Made by a program: the position numbers and the translations under genes. A DNA stretch of 64,000 nucleotides from Pseudoalteromonas xiamenensis (GTDB lineage: Bacteria; Pseudomonadota; Gammaproteobacteria; Enterobacterales; Alteromonadaceae): the NCBI RefSeq assembly GCF_030994125.1, contig NZ_CP099917.1, forward strand, positions 3,456,001-3,520,000. The letters run 5' to 3'. Positions 1-6,946 of this stretch are shown here, one piece after another. The notes under the pieces are model-generated. The model saw only the letters and a list, made by a program, of their open reading frames with translations. It had not been told where the DNA came from and made no database searches. The first letter of the stretch is position 1. Each line of letters starts with the position of its first letter.

Positions 1-1
1 T

Positions 2-256
2 GACACCCTATTGGAGTCTGACAAATCGGTTATGCTGAGTGTCGCGAAAACGTACAACATAGCGGGGGATAAATTCCCCAAGGTGCCTAAAAAAGAGATC
101 CAAATCTTAGATATCACCAACCGTGTTGCCTCAGTTAAATTGACCGCAGATGATTGGATAGATTACATGCATCTGGTCAAAAATGAACAAGGTAACTGGC
201 AAATTATCAATGTGCTATGGCAATATCACGACATAACCAAGCACCAATCAAAATAA
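2..256 (+). CDS. NTF2/SnoaL-like (lumazine-binding type) protein, 3' part only
   Basis: The reading frame is open at the left edge, so only the last 84 codons are present and the start lies outside the window. The visible part looks like the C-terminal half of a small NTF2-fold protein of the putative lumazine-binding/DUF4440 type: alternating beta strands (VASVKLTADDWIDYMHLVK, then GNWQIINVLWQYHD) end in the typical strand-turn-strand with NEQGNWQIINV. Proteins of this fold bind or turn over small hydrophobic molecules, but the substrate cannot be read from sequence. The next gene, a secreted propeller protein, follows on the same strand after 34 bases, so the two could be co-transcribed. 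The family call is from fold-like pattern only. Confidence 0.6.
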   Translation, partial: DTLLESDKSVMLSVAKTYNIAGDKFPKVPKKEIQILDITNRVASVKLTADDWIDYMHLVKNEQGNWQIINVLWQYHDITKHQSK

Positions 257-290
257 ATACGATACCAACGAAAGGAAGTTGAATCTTACT

Positions 291-1492
291 ATGCGTAAAA
301 GAAGCGTAATACTTGCGTTATGCGCGGGTTTAACATGGCTGTGTAACGCAAACGAGGCAACAAATCCGTTGGCGCTGAAACAATATCTTCTCGATGACGT
401 GATGGGAGTAGATGGACTAGGAAACCCTCGTAACATAGCCGTATCGGGAGATGGCTTACGTGTCTTTGTTGCAAGCGGTGATGACAACGCGTTGGCGACA
501 TTTGCAATTGATGCCAGTGGAACACTGTCATTTCAAGGTATTGCAAAGAATTCTCAGCCAGATACCTTTGGTCTAGAAGGAGCAACCGGTGTTGTTGCGC
601 TAGGTAATAGTTCAGCGGTTGTCTCTGGGTTTTATGACGGCGCAATCTCAGTATTTACGGCCAAGAGTGACGGTCTCCATTCACTACAAACACTTTCAGA
701 TAAACTTGGGTATGAACAGGTGTTCCATGGCAACGAGTCTGTTGGTGCTTTAGACAAGCTCGGATTGCTAGGTGCTTGGGACGTTGTTAAAACGAAGGAT
801 TCAACCCAACTGTTTGTTGCAAGTTACATGAGTAATGCCGTTGCGGTATTTAACATTACAGCGACGAATACGTTGACCTTATCACACATTATAAAAGCGA
901 CTGAGGATGACGCACAATCACTTGGTAATCCAATTGGACTTGCACTAGCTGACAATGATCATGAGCTATATGTTAGCGGGTTTGAAGGAAATCAAGTCAC
1001 CGTGTTCCACCGCAATGATCAAGGTGCCTTGACGTTAATGCAAGTCATCAAAAACGGCGAAAATGGTGTTAAGGACTTACTTCAACCGCAAAAAATTGTC
1101 GCTTCAAAAAATGGACGATTTCTGTACGTAGCCTCGGCAAAAAGCGGTGCAATCAACGTGTTTAAGCGCTCTGCAGATGACTTATTTGTCCCTTTCGACA
1201 TTATTGACAGTAGAGACATCGGTGGAAGCGGATTAGAGGGGGCGAGTAGTTTGGCACTTTCAAGTAACGGAAAACGACTTTTCGCCGCAGGAGAGGGGGA
1301 GAAGGGTTGTTAGAATTCAATATTGATAGTGCAGGGCACTTAAGTTTGCAACGGAAGCTTGTTCATACTTCAAAAGGGAAGCTCAGCGGTATTTCATCCA
1401 TTACGTTAGATGAACACAAACAATTGTTGTTTGTGGCACTTGGAAAGAATAATGCGCTTGTTGTTTTTGATGTCGGACAAACAGCATTATAG
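291..1492 (+). pseudogene. Secreted lactonase-type beta-propeller protein, frameshifted
   Basis: The N-terminus from ATG 291 is a signal peptide (MRKRSVILALCAGLTWLCNA), so the product would be exported. A TTG at 279 is in frame but adds nothing useful. The body has repeated blades such as NPRNIAVSGDGLRVFVASGDDN, NPIGLALADNDHELYVSG and QPQKIVASKNGRFLYVASAKSGAINVF, typical of 6-phosphogluconolactonase-like seven-bladed propellers. The frame closes at TAG 1311-1313, while the last blades (LLEFNIDSAGHLSLQRKL... to the stop at 1492) continue in another frame. Restoring one G to the G5 run at 1295-1299 joins them smoothly as AGEGGEGLLEF. It may be a true mutation, a slippery G-tract, or a sequencing error. 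The natural substrate is unknown. Confidence 0.75.
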
Positions 1493-1502
1493 CTCTCCCG
1501 CC

Positions 1503-2204
1503 TTAAAATAGAGCTGCGTGTATGCGCTGCTCTATGTCAGATTCACTGTAATTGAAATACGCACCAAGCAAAATTAGGCGATGCTTTGCTTTAAGTAGTG
1601 TGGTTTTGCCATGAACATGGCAAAGGTGTTTTAAGATCAATCCCAAGTTGTTCAAGTCCACCGAGGTGAGTTGCGATTTTTCTGCTTCCATCAGACCAAT
1701 CAGCGCGCCCATTTCAGGCGTGGCAAGTGGCGCAAGTGAAGTGTGATGGGCTAGGTAGGCTTCAATCGGCGTTAGGCCTTGTTGATTTCGAACCGTCAAA
1801 CATTTTGCGATGTCTTCATTTCGCTCAAAAAGCAGTAGGGAACGAATAAAATTGAATGGTGGAGTGGTTTTCTTTGGGTTCGCAAACATCAGATGGAGCA
1901 GGGTATTACCTTGATGGTTTTGCATTTGTAATAGCTGTTTTGATTGCAGAGCAAGGTAAAAAAAAGCAAATCGATCTTCCTCTACGAGAGAAGACATAAA
2001 GCCCGTTGGGATTGAGTCAACATCGATGAGTAAAACGCTGAGCCCTTGCATGTCCGAGTAGACTTCGGGGTTTGAGCTTTGTTTAAATAGCCATTCTAAA
2101 ACGTGATTTTTAGCAGAATCGTCTAGCTGTACAAACGCGTCACGAATTTGCTGACTGCTACGATTTTTGAGTAAGCTTAAAAACTCGATAGCTGCGCTAT
2201 CCAT
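1503..2204 (-). CDS. Ankyrin-like repeat hypothetical protein
   Basis: A 233-residue soluble protein without signal peptide or membrane segment. It starts at ATG 2204 with GGAG seven bases upstream. Residues about 95-110 (NHQGNTLLHLMF) and about 140-150 (NQQGLTPIEAYL) match the start of ankyrin repeats (xxGxTPLHxA), so part of the chain is probably an ankyrin-type helical stack used for protein contacts. The remainder is helical, leucine-rich and not recognised. It is convergent with the propeller gene, ten bases apart, and divergent from the RDD-protein gene. Cellular role unknown. Confidence 0.6.
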   Translation of the reverse strand: MDSAAIEFLSLLKNRSSQQIRDAFVQLDDSAKNHVLEWLFKQSSNPEVYSDMQGLSVLLIDVDSIPTGFMSSLVEEDRFAFFYLALQSKQLLQMQNHQGNTLLHLMFANPKKTTPPFNFIRSLLLFERNEDIAKCLTVRNQQGLTPIEAYLAHHTSLAPLATPEMGALIGLMEAEKSQLTSVDLNNLGLILKHLCHVHGKTTLLKAKHRLILLGAYFNYSESDIEQRIHAALF

Positions 2205-2390
2205 GGCGATCTCCGTAGGTGATAATGGTCTATTTTTTTAAAATGTTTGCTCTCAAGTGCCTAGTAAAGTCTCACTTGTTGACAATAAATGGACACGTTA
2301 AGATGACTAGCGTCAAAGATATCTTAGCGGCTTTCATGGCTGAGTGAAACTGAGTACAGCGAATGTAAAAATAAAAAAGAGACTTTAGGC

Positions 2391-3230
2391 ATGGAACCCA
2401 AAGATTTTGAAGCGTTACACCTCACGAATAAAGAAACGCGTGAAATCATTACACCTTACGCATTTAAAGTACACAAACCACTGCTGGGGTTTCCACTTGC
2501 GAAGCCTTGGGAACGAGGTTTAGCGATGATGATTGATGTGGCTTTAATTTTTTTAGCGACTGAGGTGAGCAGCACGCTCTTGTGGTTGTTTTTCTCTTAT
2601 GGTTTTTATCTGAGTCAAAAACGAGGCATGAGTCACCGACTCGCATTCCTTTGGCGAAAACCGGCTAAACTGATTGCGATTGGGATGATGGTCATCACTT
2701 CATTAGTTGTATTTGGTGATATGGTCGACTTGGTTTCGACACAGCCTGAGAGTACAACGTCAATTGTTGCGCCCAAGCATACGGCAACTAGTCAACCAGC
2801 TGAAATTACAGCCCTAACAAAAGACACACAACAGCCCACAACCAGCATTTTAGATTACGGCCGCGACTTAATAGAAGATTTAGGCTTCGGATTTGGCTGG
2901 GCTGCTGCTTATTTTAGTTTGTTTACCTTACTTTGGGATGGGCAAACACCAGGTAAACGACTTCTTGGTATCAGCGTAGTTAACCTCAATGGTAAAGCAC
3001 TTTCGTTAATGGACACGTTTGGTCGTTATGGCGGTTACGGTGCTGGATTTGCAACAGGTTTAATGGGCTTTTTCCAAATTTATTGGGATCCGAATCGTCA
3101 GGCCATTCAAGATAAAATATCCAATACCGTCGTTGTACGAGGCCGATTTACAAATTGGGCTAGTGACAGTCCGATTGATAAAAAGAGTGACACAAACGAA
3201 CCAAACGCAAATCTTCAGAAACCATCATAA
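2391..3230 (+). CDS. RDD-domain integral membrane protein
   Basis: 279 residues. The N-terminal hydrophobic region begins with KPWERGLAMMIDVALIF, the Arg/Asp signature that names RDD proteins. A second hydrophobic pair follows about residues 85-110, then a Ser/Thr/Gln-rich linker (about 115-150) that is probably outside the membrane. The C-terminal half carries the other RDD hallmark, WDGQTPGKRLLGISVVN, and ends in DPNRQAIQDKISNTVVV, the usual close of the domain. Members are small inner-membrane proteins, some implicated in ion or small-solute transport; the substrate here cannot be inferred. The first transmembrane helices are split by an insertion compared with the minimal family. It stands alone between a divergent ankyrin-like gene and a long gene-free stretch. 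Confidence 0.8.
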   Translation: MEPKDFEALHLTNKETREIITPYAFKVHKPLLGFPLAKPWERGLAMMIDVALIFLATEVSSTLLWLFFSYGFYLSQKRGMSHRLAFLWRKPAKLIAIGMMVITSLVVFGDMVDLVSTQPESTTSIVAPKHTATSQPAEITALTKDTQQPTTSILDYGRDLIEDLGFGFGWAAAYFSLFTLLWDGQTPGKRLLGISVVNLNGKALSLMDTFGRYGGYGAGFATGLMGFFQIYWDPNRQAIQDKISNTVVVRGRFTNWASDSPIDKKSDTNEPNANLQKPS

Positions 3231-3777
3231 TAAATTGGCTCTATGTGTATCCGTTTCGCAGCATGTGTGTTTGGTACTCATACACTGGAAAAATCGGCGG
3301 TCATGGTTGCCCGATTTAGACACGAAGGTTCTAATCGACCATGTTCACCGCTGAACACAAGGCAGACAAAGCCATTTTCATGTGTCCGCAACAGTAAACT
3401 TTCCATCGTTCTAAGTTATGATGCTTGCTTTAGCCTAAGCATGCTTTAGTGCGCTTTCCCGTGTACCTTGGATCTCACCGATGTACGCAAACAACCTTGT
3501 GGATATGAGAAGTAGCATCAGCAGTGAAATGTCATGGAAGGTCCTTTCGACGTGTGAACCTATGTGCTAAAAGAATTGACGCTATTCTGTTCACCATACG
3601 TGAACTTTGGTGGCGGATGCAACGCTCAAATCTCAACGTTCTCAGTATGTTGATTGAACACGCGGCATAGAATAAATCGTGATCATCGATGACAGTTTAT
3701 TGGCCATTACTGTGTTTATATACATGGGTTGTTGCGGTATTATTGCGACCATATACTGTAATTTAAACTGAATTAAC
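3231..3777. other. 547-base stretch without a supportable gene
   Basis: All six frames here are broken by frequent stops, and the short open stretches at its left end lack ribosome binding sites and coding character. A CTAAGCATGCTTTAG near-palindrome lies around 3435-3449. The right end carries the putative promoter of the esterase gene. The size suggests decay of a former gene, but no recognisable remnant was found. Confidence 0.5.
3729..3757 (+). promoter_or_regulatory. Putative sigma70 promoter of the esterase gene
   Basis: TTGTTG (3729-3734), a 17-base spacer, then TATACT (3752-3757), about 20 bases before the ATG at 3778. Spacing is ideal and both hexamers are close to consensus. Seen in sequence only. 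Confidence 0.4.
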
Positions 3778-4695
3778 ATGAGCAATGTTCTAGAATCAGG
3801 GATCCAAAAGCTAGTCGATGAGTTTCAAGCAATCGGGAAGCCTTGCCCCTCCAAAAGCAGCATTCACGAAAGACGAGCAGGCTACTTAGCCAGTACGGTT
3901 TTAGCGGGGGAATGTCACGGTGCTATTGAAAAGCATACGGATGTGGCGAACGGCATCCCAATTACAGTGTATCGTCCAGTGCATGGCGAAACGTTGCCTA
4001 TTGTTATTTATTTTCACGGTGGATGTTTTATCAGTGGAGGTACTGAAACTCATGAAATACAGCTGCGACAAATCGCAACTGCGGCGAATGCCATTGTCGT
4101 GTGTATTTCTTATCGTCTCGCGCCTGAATTTACTTACCCCGCAGCGCATGATGATGTGTTTCATGCTGTGCAAGGTATTATGCAGCAAGGTTGTATTGTC
4201 GGCGGCGACGTTGCTAACGTGGTTTTCGCCGGAGACAGTGCAGGTGGACATTTGGCACTGGCAACTGCGCTACGTTTGAAACGCAATAACTTTGCACTAC
4301 CGCGTAAGTTAGTTCTAATTTATCCAATGCTTGACCCATTTGGTCGCTCTGAAAGTTACCGTCAATATGGTGATGATTTTGTCATTACCGCACAAATGTT
4401 ACTTTCCGGTTTTTCACTTTACGCGGGAAACGGGGCAACGCACAAAACGTTAGCTGAACTTAATTTAGTTGAAGGAATGGATTATAGCGGTTTGCCTGCT
4501 ACGTACATTTTTACGGCCGAATTTGACCCGCTCCGCGATGAAGGTGAAGCGTTGTATAGGGACTTGTTGACGCAAGGTGTTGATGCGTACTGTGAGCGTT
4601 ATCTTGGTGTAATACATGGATTTTTTCAATTATCCGGGATAAGCGAAACGGCTCGACGTTGTATTAAAAATATCGCAGATATTGTCGTAAGTTAA
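3778..4695 (+). CDS. HSL-family alpha/beta hydrolase (esterase/lipase-like)
   Basis: 305 residues, no signal peptide, so cytoplasmic. The hormone-sensitive-lipase family layout is clear: an oxyanion-hole motif HGGC at 80-83 (usually HGGG), SYRLAPE at 111-117, the nucleophile elbow GDSAGG with Ser154, an acid residue Asp250 in EFDPLRDE, and His280 in HGFF. These would hydrolyse short-chain carboxylic esters. The fourth position of the oxyanion motif is Cys rather than Gly, which is tolerated in some members. The ATG has only a weak Shine-Dalgarno sequence. The gene sits after a long empty stretch and before a MarR-type regulator. Natural ester substrate unknown. Confidence 0.85.
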   Translation: MSNVLESGIQKLVDEFQAIGKPCPSKSSIHERRAGYLASTVLAGECHGAIEKHTDVANGIPITVYRPVHGETLPIVIYFHGGCFISGGTETHEIQLRQIATAANAIVVCISYRLAPEFTYPAAHDDVFHAVQGIMQQGCIVGGDVANVVFAGDSAGGHLALATALRLKRNNFALPRKLVLIYPMLDPFGRSESYRQYGDDFVITAQMLLSGFSLYAGNGATHKTLAELNLVEGMDYSGLPATYIFTAEFDPLRDEGEALYRDLLTQGVDAYCERYLGVIHGFFQLSGISETARRCIKNIADIVVS

Positions 4696-4878
4696 TTTTG
4701 CTGAAATGGTAGCAGGCGAACGACTCATTGGGTGGCTGCTATCACTATGTTCGGATGATAAAGTGTGTGTCTAATACAGGGGGATTTTGAAAAAATAATC
4801 AATCCTGTCATTTTGTTACATACCACATTCCTCAAATAATTTAGAGCTGTGTGAATTTTGATGCTTGATCTTTGATAT

Positions 4879-4912
4879 ATGCTTGACTAAGCAAGTATCT
4901 TTGATGTATGTT
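4879..4912 (+). promoter_or_regulatory. Promoter and probable operator of the MarR-type gene
   Basis: An imperfect palindrome (ATGCTTGACT / AAGCAAGTAT, 4879-4898; 7 of 10 positions symmetric) overlaps a -35-like TTGACT (4883-4888), with TATGTT (4907-4912) 18 bases on. MarR proteins commonly bind such CTTG/CAAG half-sites and repress their own promoter, so autoregulation is likely. Further TTTGATATAT-like copies flank it at 4871-4880 and, inverted, at 4924-4935. Confidence 0.45.
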
Positions 4913-4945
4913 TGTGTAGTCAAATATATATCAAGGATATGTGAA

Positions 4946-5365
4946 ATGTTAGGAGAGTCAGTCGATCAGTTGGTGATAGATTTAATGAATCTGCAAAGTA
5001 AGATTCAAAAGCGTGTAGGCAGTTCGCTTTCTATTCATGGTTTAGGTTTATCAGACTATTTCGTTTTAAATCAGTTGTATATTACGACTTCACATATAAT
5101 GAGTCGTAATGAATTAGCAGAGCGAGTCGGTTTGAGCCCGTCAGGGATCACTCGTCTATTAAATCCACTAGAAAAAATCGGTCTGGTGGAAAAAGAAACG
5201 AATCCGCGAGATAGTCGAGTAAGCCTAGTCAAACTTACAGCGACGGGAAAACAGATTTATGAAGAGGCTAAAGTGTCTTTTACTGAATCGTCTCGCGTGT
5301 TGTTTTCATCGCTAGATAACACTCAACAAAATCAGCTATCTGTTTTGTTGAAGACCTTGCTGTAA
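4946..5365 (+). CDS. MarR-family transcriptional regulator
   Basis: 139 residues from ATG 4946, chosen because AAGGA (4934-4938) sits seven bases upstream; the frame is open further upstream, but that part runs through the promoter. The winged helix-turn-helix is evident: SRNELAERVGLSPSGITRLLNPLEKIGLVEKE is followed by the wing NPRDSRVSLVKLTATG, whose DSR...LT pattern is diagnostic of MarR. Flanking helices form the dimer interface. It precedes a SnoaL-like gene by 44 bases on the same strand, so it may control that gene and itself. Ligand unknown. Confidence 0.88.
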   Translation: MLGESVDQLVIDLMNLQSKIQKRVGSSLSIHGLGLSDYFVLNQLYITTSHIMSRNELAERVGLSPSGITRLLNPLEKIGLVEKETNPRDSRVSLVKLTATGKQIYEEAKVSFTESSRVLFSSLDNTQQNQLSVLLKTLL

Positions 5366-5409
5366 TGCATGAAAACAAGGATGTTTAATCATAAAAAGGG
5401 CGATTTACG

Positions 5410-5829
5410 ATGAAAAAAGAGATATTAAAAGATTTTATTCAAAGAGTCTGGAATGAGGGTGACATAAGCGCTATCTCTGAATATTTGGCCGATTCTTATC
5501 ACATTATGCATGATCCTGGGGATCCATGGGATGGCATGACGTTAGATGTCGCAGGATTTCAGAATAGGGTATTGATTTCACGTGCGCCAGTGCCAGATCA
5601 ATGCTTTGAAATACAATCGCTGTTTGAAAATGAAGACAATGTTTGTATGACATGGTTGTGGAAAGGGACACACTTAGGTGAAATCGCCGGTTTTCCCTCA
5701 TCAGGAAAGACACTGCATATGTCAGGCGCTACCGTGTATTTTTTTGAAAATAATAGAATATCGGGACACTGGCAAGTTGCCGACCGTCTGAGTATCTTTC
5801 AACAACTCCAGGCGAACCCAAGCAAATAA
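5410..5829 (+). CDS. SnoaL-like ester cyclase / NTF2-fold protein
   Basis: 139 residues. The pattern MKKEILKDFIQRVWNEGDI, then DSYHIMHDPG, followed by WLWKGTHLGEIAGFPSSGKTL and ending in ISGHWQVADRLSIFQQL, is typical of the SnoaL-like polyketide-cyclase superfamily (a small alpha+beta barrel). In bacterial genomes most such proteins are not in polyketide pathways and their substrates are unknown. An AGGG lies a few bases before the ATG. It follows the MarR gene in the same direction and is a likely regulatory target of it. Confidence 0.8.
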   Translation: MKKEILKDFIQRVWNEGDISAISEYLADSYHIMHDPGDPWDGMTLDVAGFQNRVLISRAPVPDQCFEIQSLFENEDNVCMTWLWKGTHLGEIAGFPSSGKTLHMSGATVYFFENNRISGHWQVADRLSIFQQLQANPSK

Positions 5830-5900
5830 TTAGGCTATTGTTATCCAAGGGAATTTTTAGGTGTTGTACGAGTTGGCAAGTAAGGTGACAAGGAGCGTAA

Positions 5901-6305
5901 ATGAATAGAGACATTGAACAGCATTTTGCAAACTACCCTGAAACAGCACGTGTGAGGTTAGGTTACCTTCGTGAAATGGTGTTCGAACTTGCCAATGAAT
6001 TGAAATTGGGGGACGTGACGGAGTCACTTAAATGGGGTGCGCCTAGTTTTAGTGTAAGCAAAGGCAGTCCGCTTAGAATGGATTGGACAGTATCTTCCCC
6101 GACAAATTGCTTTCTTTTTTTTCATTGTCAAACACGGTTAGTTGAGACGTTCAAAGAAGTGTATGGCACAGAGCTTGTTTTTCAGGGCAATCGAGCAATT
6201 GTATTAAATCTGGCGGAGCCTTGGCCTGTTTCATCTATCAAACATTGCGTAGAAGTAGCGCTTACCTATCACCAACGCAAACACCTTCCTTTGTTGGGGA
6301 TGTAG
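5901..6305 (+). CDS. DUF1801-domain protein
   Basis: 134 residues, start ATG 5901 preceded by AAGGAG. The sequence YPETARVRLGYLREMVFELA, then ESLKWGAPSFSV, and the late FQGNRAIVLNLAEPWPVSSIKHCVEVALTYH correspond to the DUF1801/YdhG-like fold, in which the LKWGAPSF segment is the best conserved part. Function is not established; structural relatives are of the frataxin/YdeI type. It ends before a rho-independent terminator and is convergent with ydbL. Confidence 0.75.
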   Translation: MNRDIEQHFANYPETARVRLGYLREMVFELANELKLGDVTESLKWGAPSFSVSKGSPLRMDWTVSSPTNCFLFFHCQTRLVETFKEVYGTELVFQGNRAIVLNLAEPWPVSSIKHCVEVALTYHQRKHLPLLGM

Positions 6306-6385
6306 GATGTCAGAATAGGCGGTGTTTTGTTAATCGAATTCACCTCAAAACGTTTCTGTCTTTCTTGGCTGGTCTTAAAACGTTG

Positions 6386-6414
6386 AGGGGCAATTAGTAT
6401 GCCCCTGTTTTTTT
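6386..6414 (+). terminator. Rho-independent terminator after the DUF1801 gene
   Basis: Stem AGGGGCA (6386-6392) / TGCCCCT (6400-6406) with a seven-base loop, followed by G and a run of seven T. Confidence 0.7.
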
Positions 6415-6418
6415 AAGT

Positions 6419-6754
6419 TTATTTTTTTACTAATTGGCCCTGAGCATTTTCGACCAGCAATCCCGCTTGCGTTCGCTCGAGGTTTTTTATCCCAGCTCGA
6501 GCCGCAACTTGGTCCAGCGTGAGGTTATTGCGCTCAGCAATTTCTTCATAGGCTATCTTACGTTTCTGATTGATGTCTTTAACCAAACTTTCAACTTCTT
6601 GGCTTGATACAGCAACCCCTAAATAGCCATTTCTCAGTTCACCAACTAAACCTTGGTCTTTGGCATCTTGTAAGCTCATAGCAAACACACTTGCGCTGAA
6701 CGCCAATGCAATCATAGTCACGGCAGAAGTTTTAATTACGTGTAATAAGTTCAT
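6419..6754 (-). CDS. ydbL: YdbL-like periplasmic protein (DUF1318)
   Basis: 111 residues with a cleavable signal peptide ending in FSASVFA. The mature part (AMSLQDAKDQGLVGELRNGYLGVAV, then VKDINQKRKIAYEEIAERNNLTLDQVAARAGIK) is the YdbL/DUF1318 family. In enterobacteria ydbL is the last gene of ydbH-ynbE-ydbL, whose products form a bridge between inner and outer membrane used for phospholipid movement; YdbL is thought to modulate YdbH-YnbE. Here the same order is kept on the minus strand, with nine bases between ynbE and ydbL. Start ATG 6754 has GGAGCAGAC upstream. Confidence 0.88.
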   Translation of the reverse strand: MNLLHVIKTSAVTMIALAFSASVFAMSLQDAKDQGLVGELRNGYLGVAVSSQEVESLVKDINQKRKIAYEEIAERNNLTLDQVAARAGIKNLERTQAGLLVENAQGQLVKK

Positions 6755-6763
6755 GTCTGCTCC

Positions 6764-6946
6764 TTAGAATAGGCTTTCGTTTTCTTCAAATAAAGTGTCG
6801 AGTTCCTTGTCTACTTTGACGCGGATCTCATGATCTATTTTCAAATTCATGTTGATGGTGATTGGCTCTTTTGCTGCAACTTCAATTCGATGTGTGCAAC
6901 CGGCAAGTGCACTTGCCGCAAGCAAACTCAGTAGTAACTGTTTCAT
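6764..6946 (-). CDS. ynbE: YnbE-like outer-membrane lipoprotein
   Basis: Only 60 residues. The signal MKQLLLSLLAASALAGC ends in a lipobox (ALAGC, Cys17), so it would be lipid-anchored, presumably in the outer membrane. The mature part has the PITINMNLKIDHEIRVKVDKELD strand pattern of YnbE, which in Escherichia coli stacks as a continuation of the YdbH beta-sheet groove. Its ATG overlaps the ydbH stop as ATGA (6943-6946), an arrangement that couples translation. Middle gene of the ydbH-ynbE-ydbL operon. Confidence 0.88.
   Translation of the reverse strand: MKQLLLSLLAASALAGCTHRIEVAAKEPITINMNLKIDHEIRVKVDKELDTLFEENESLF

Noticed and set aside
1493..1535. AGCTCT/AGAGCT inverted pair between the convergent propeller and ankyrin-like genes as a terminator
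   Set aside because: The stem is only six bases with a long loop and no T run.
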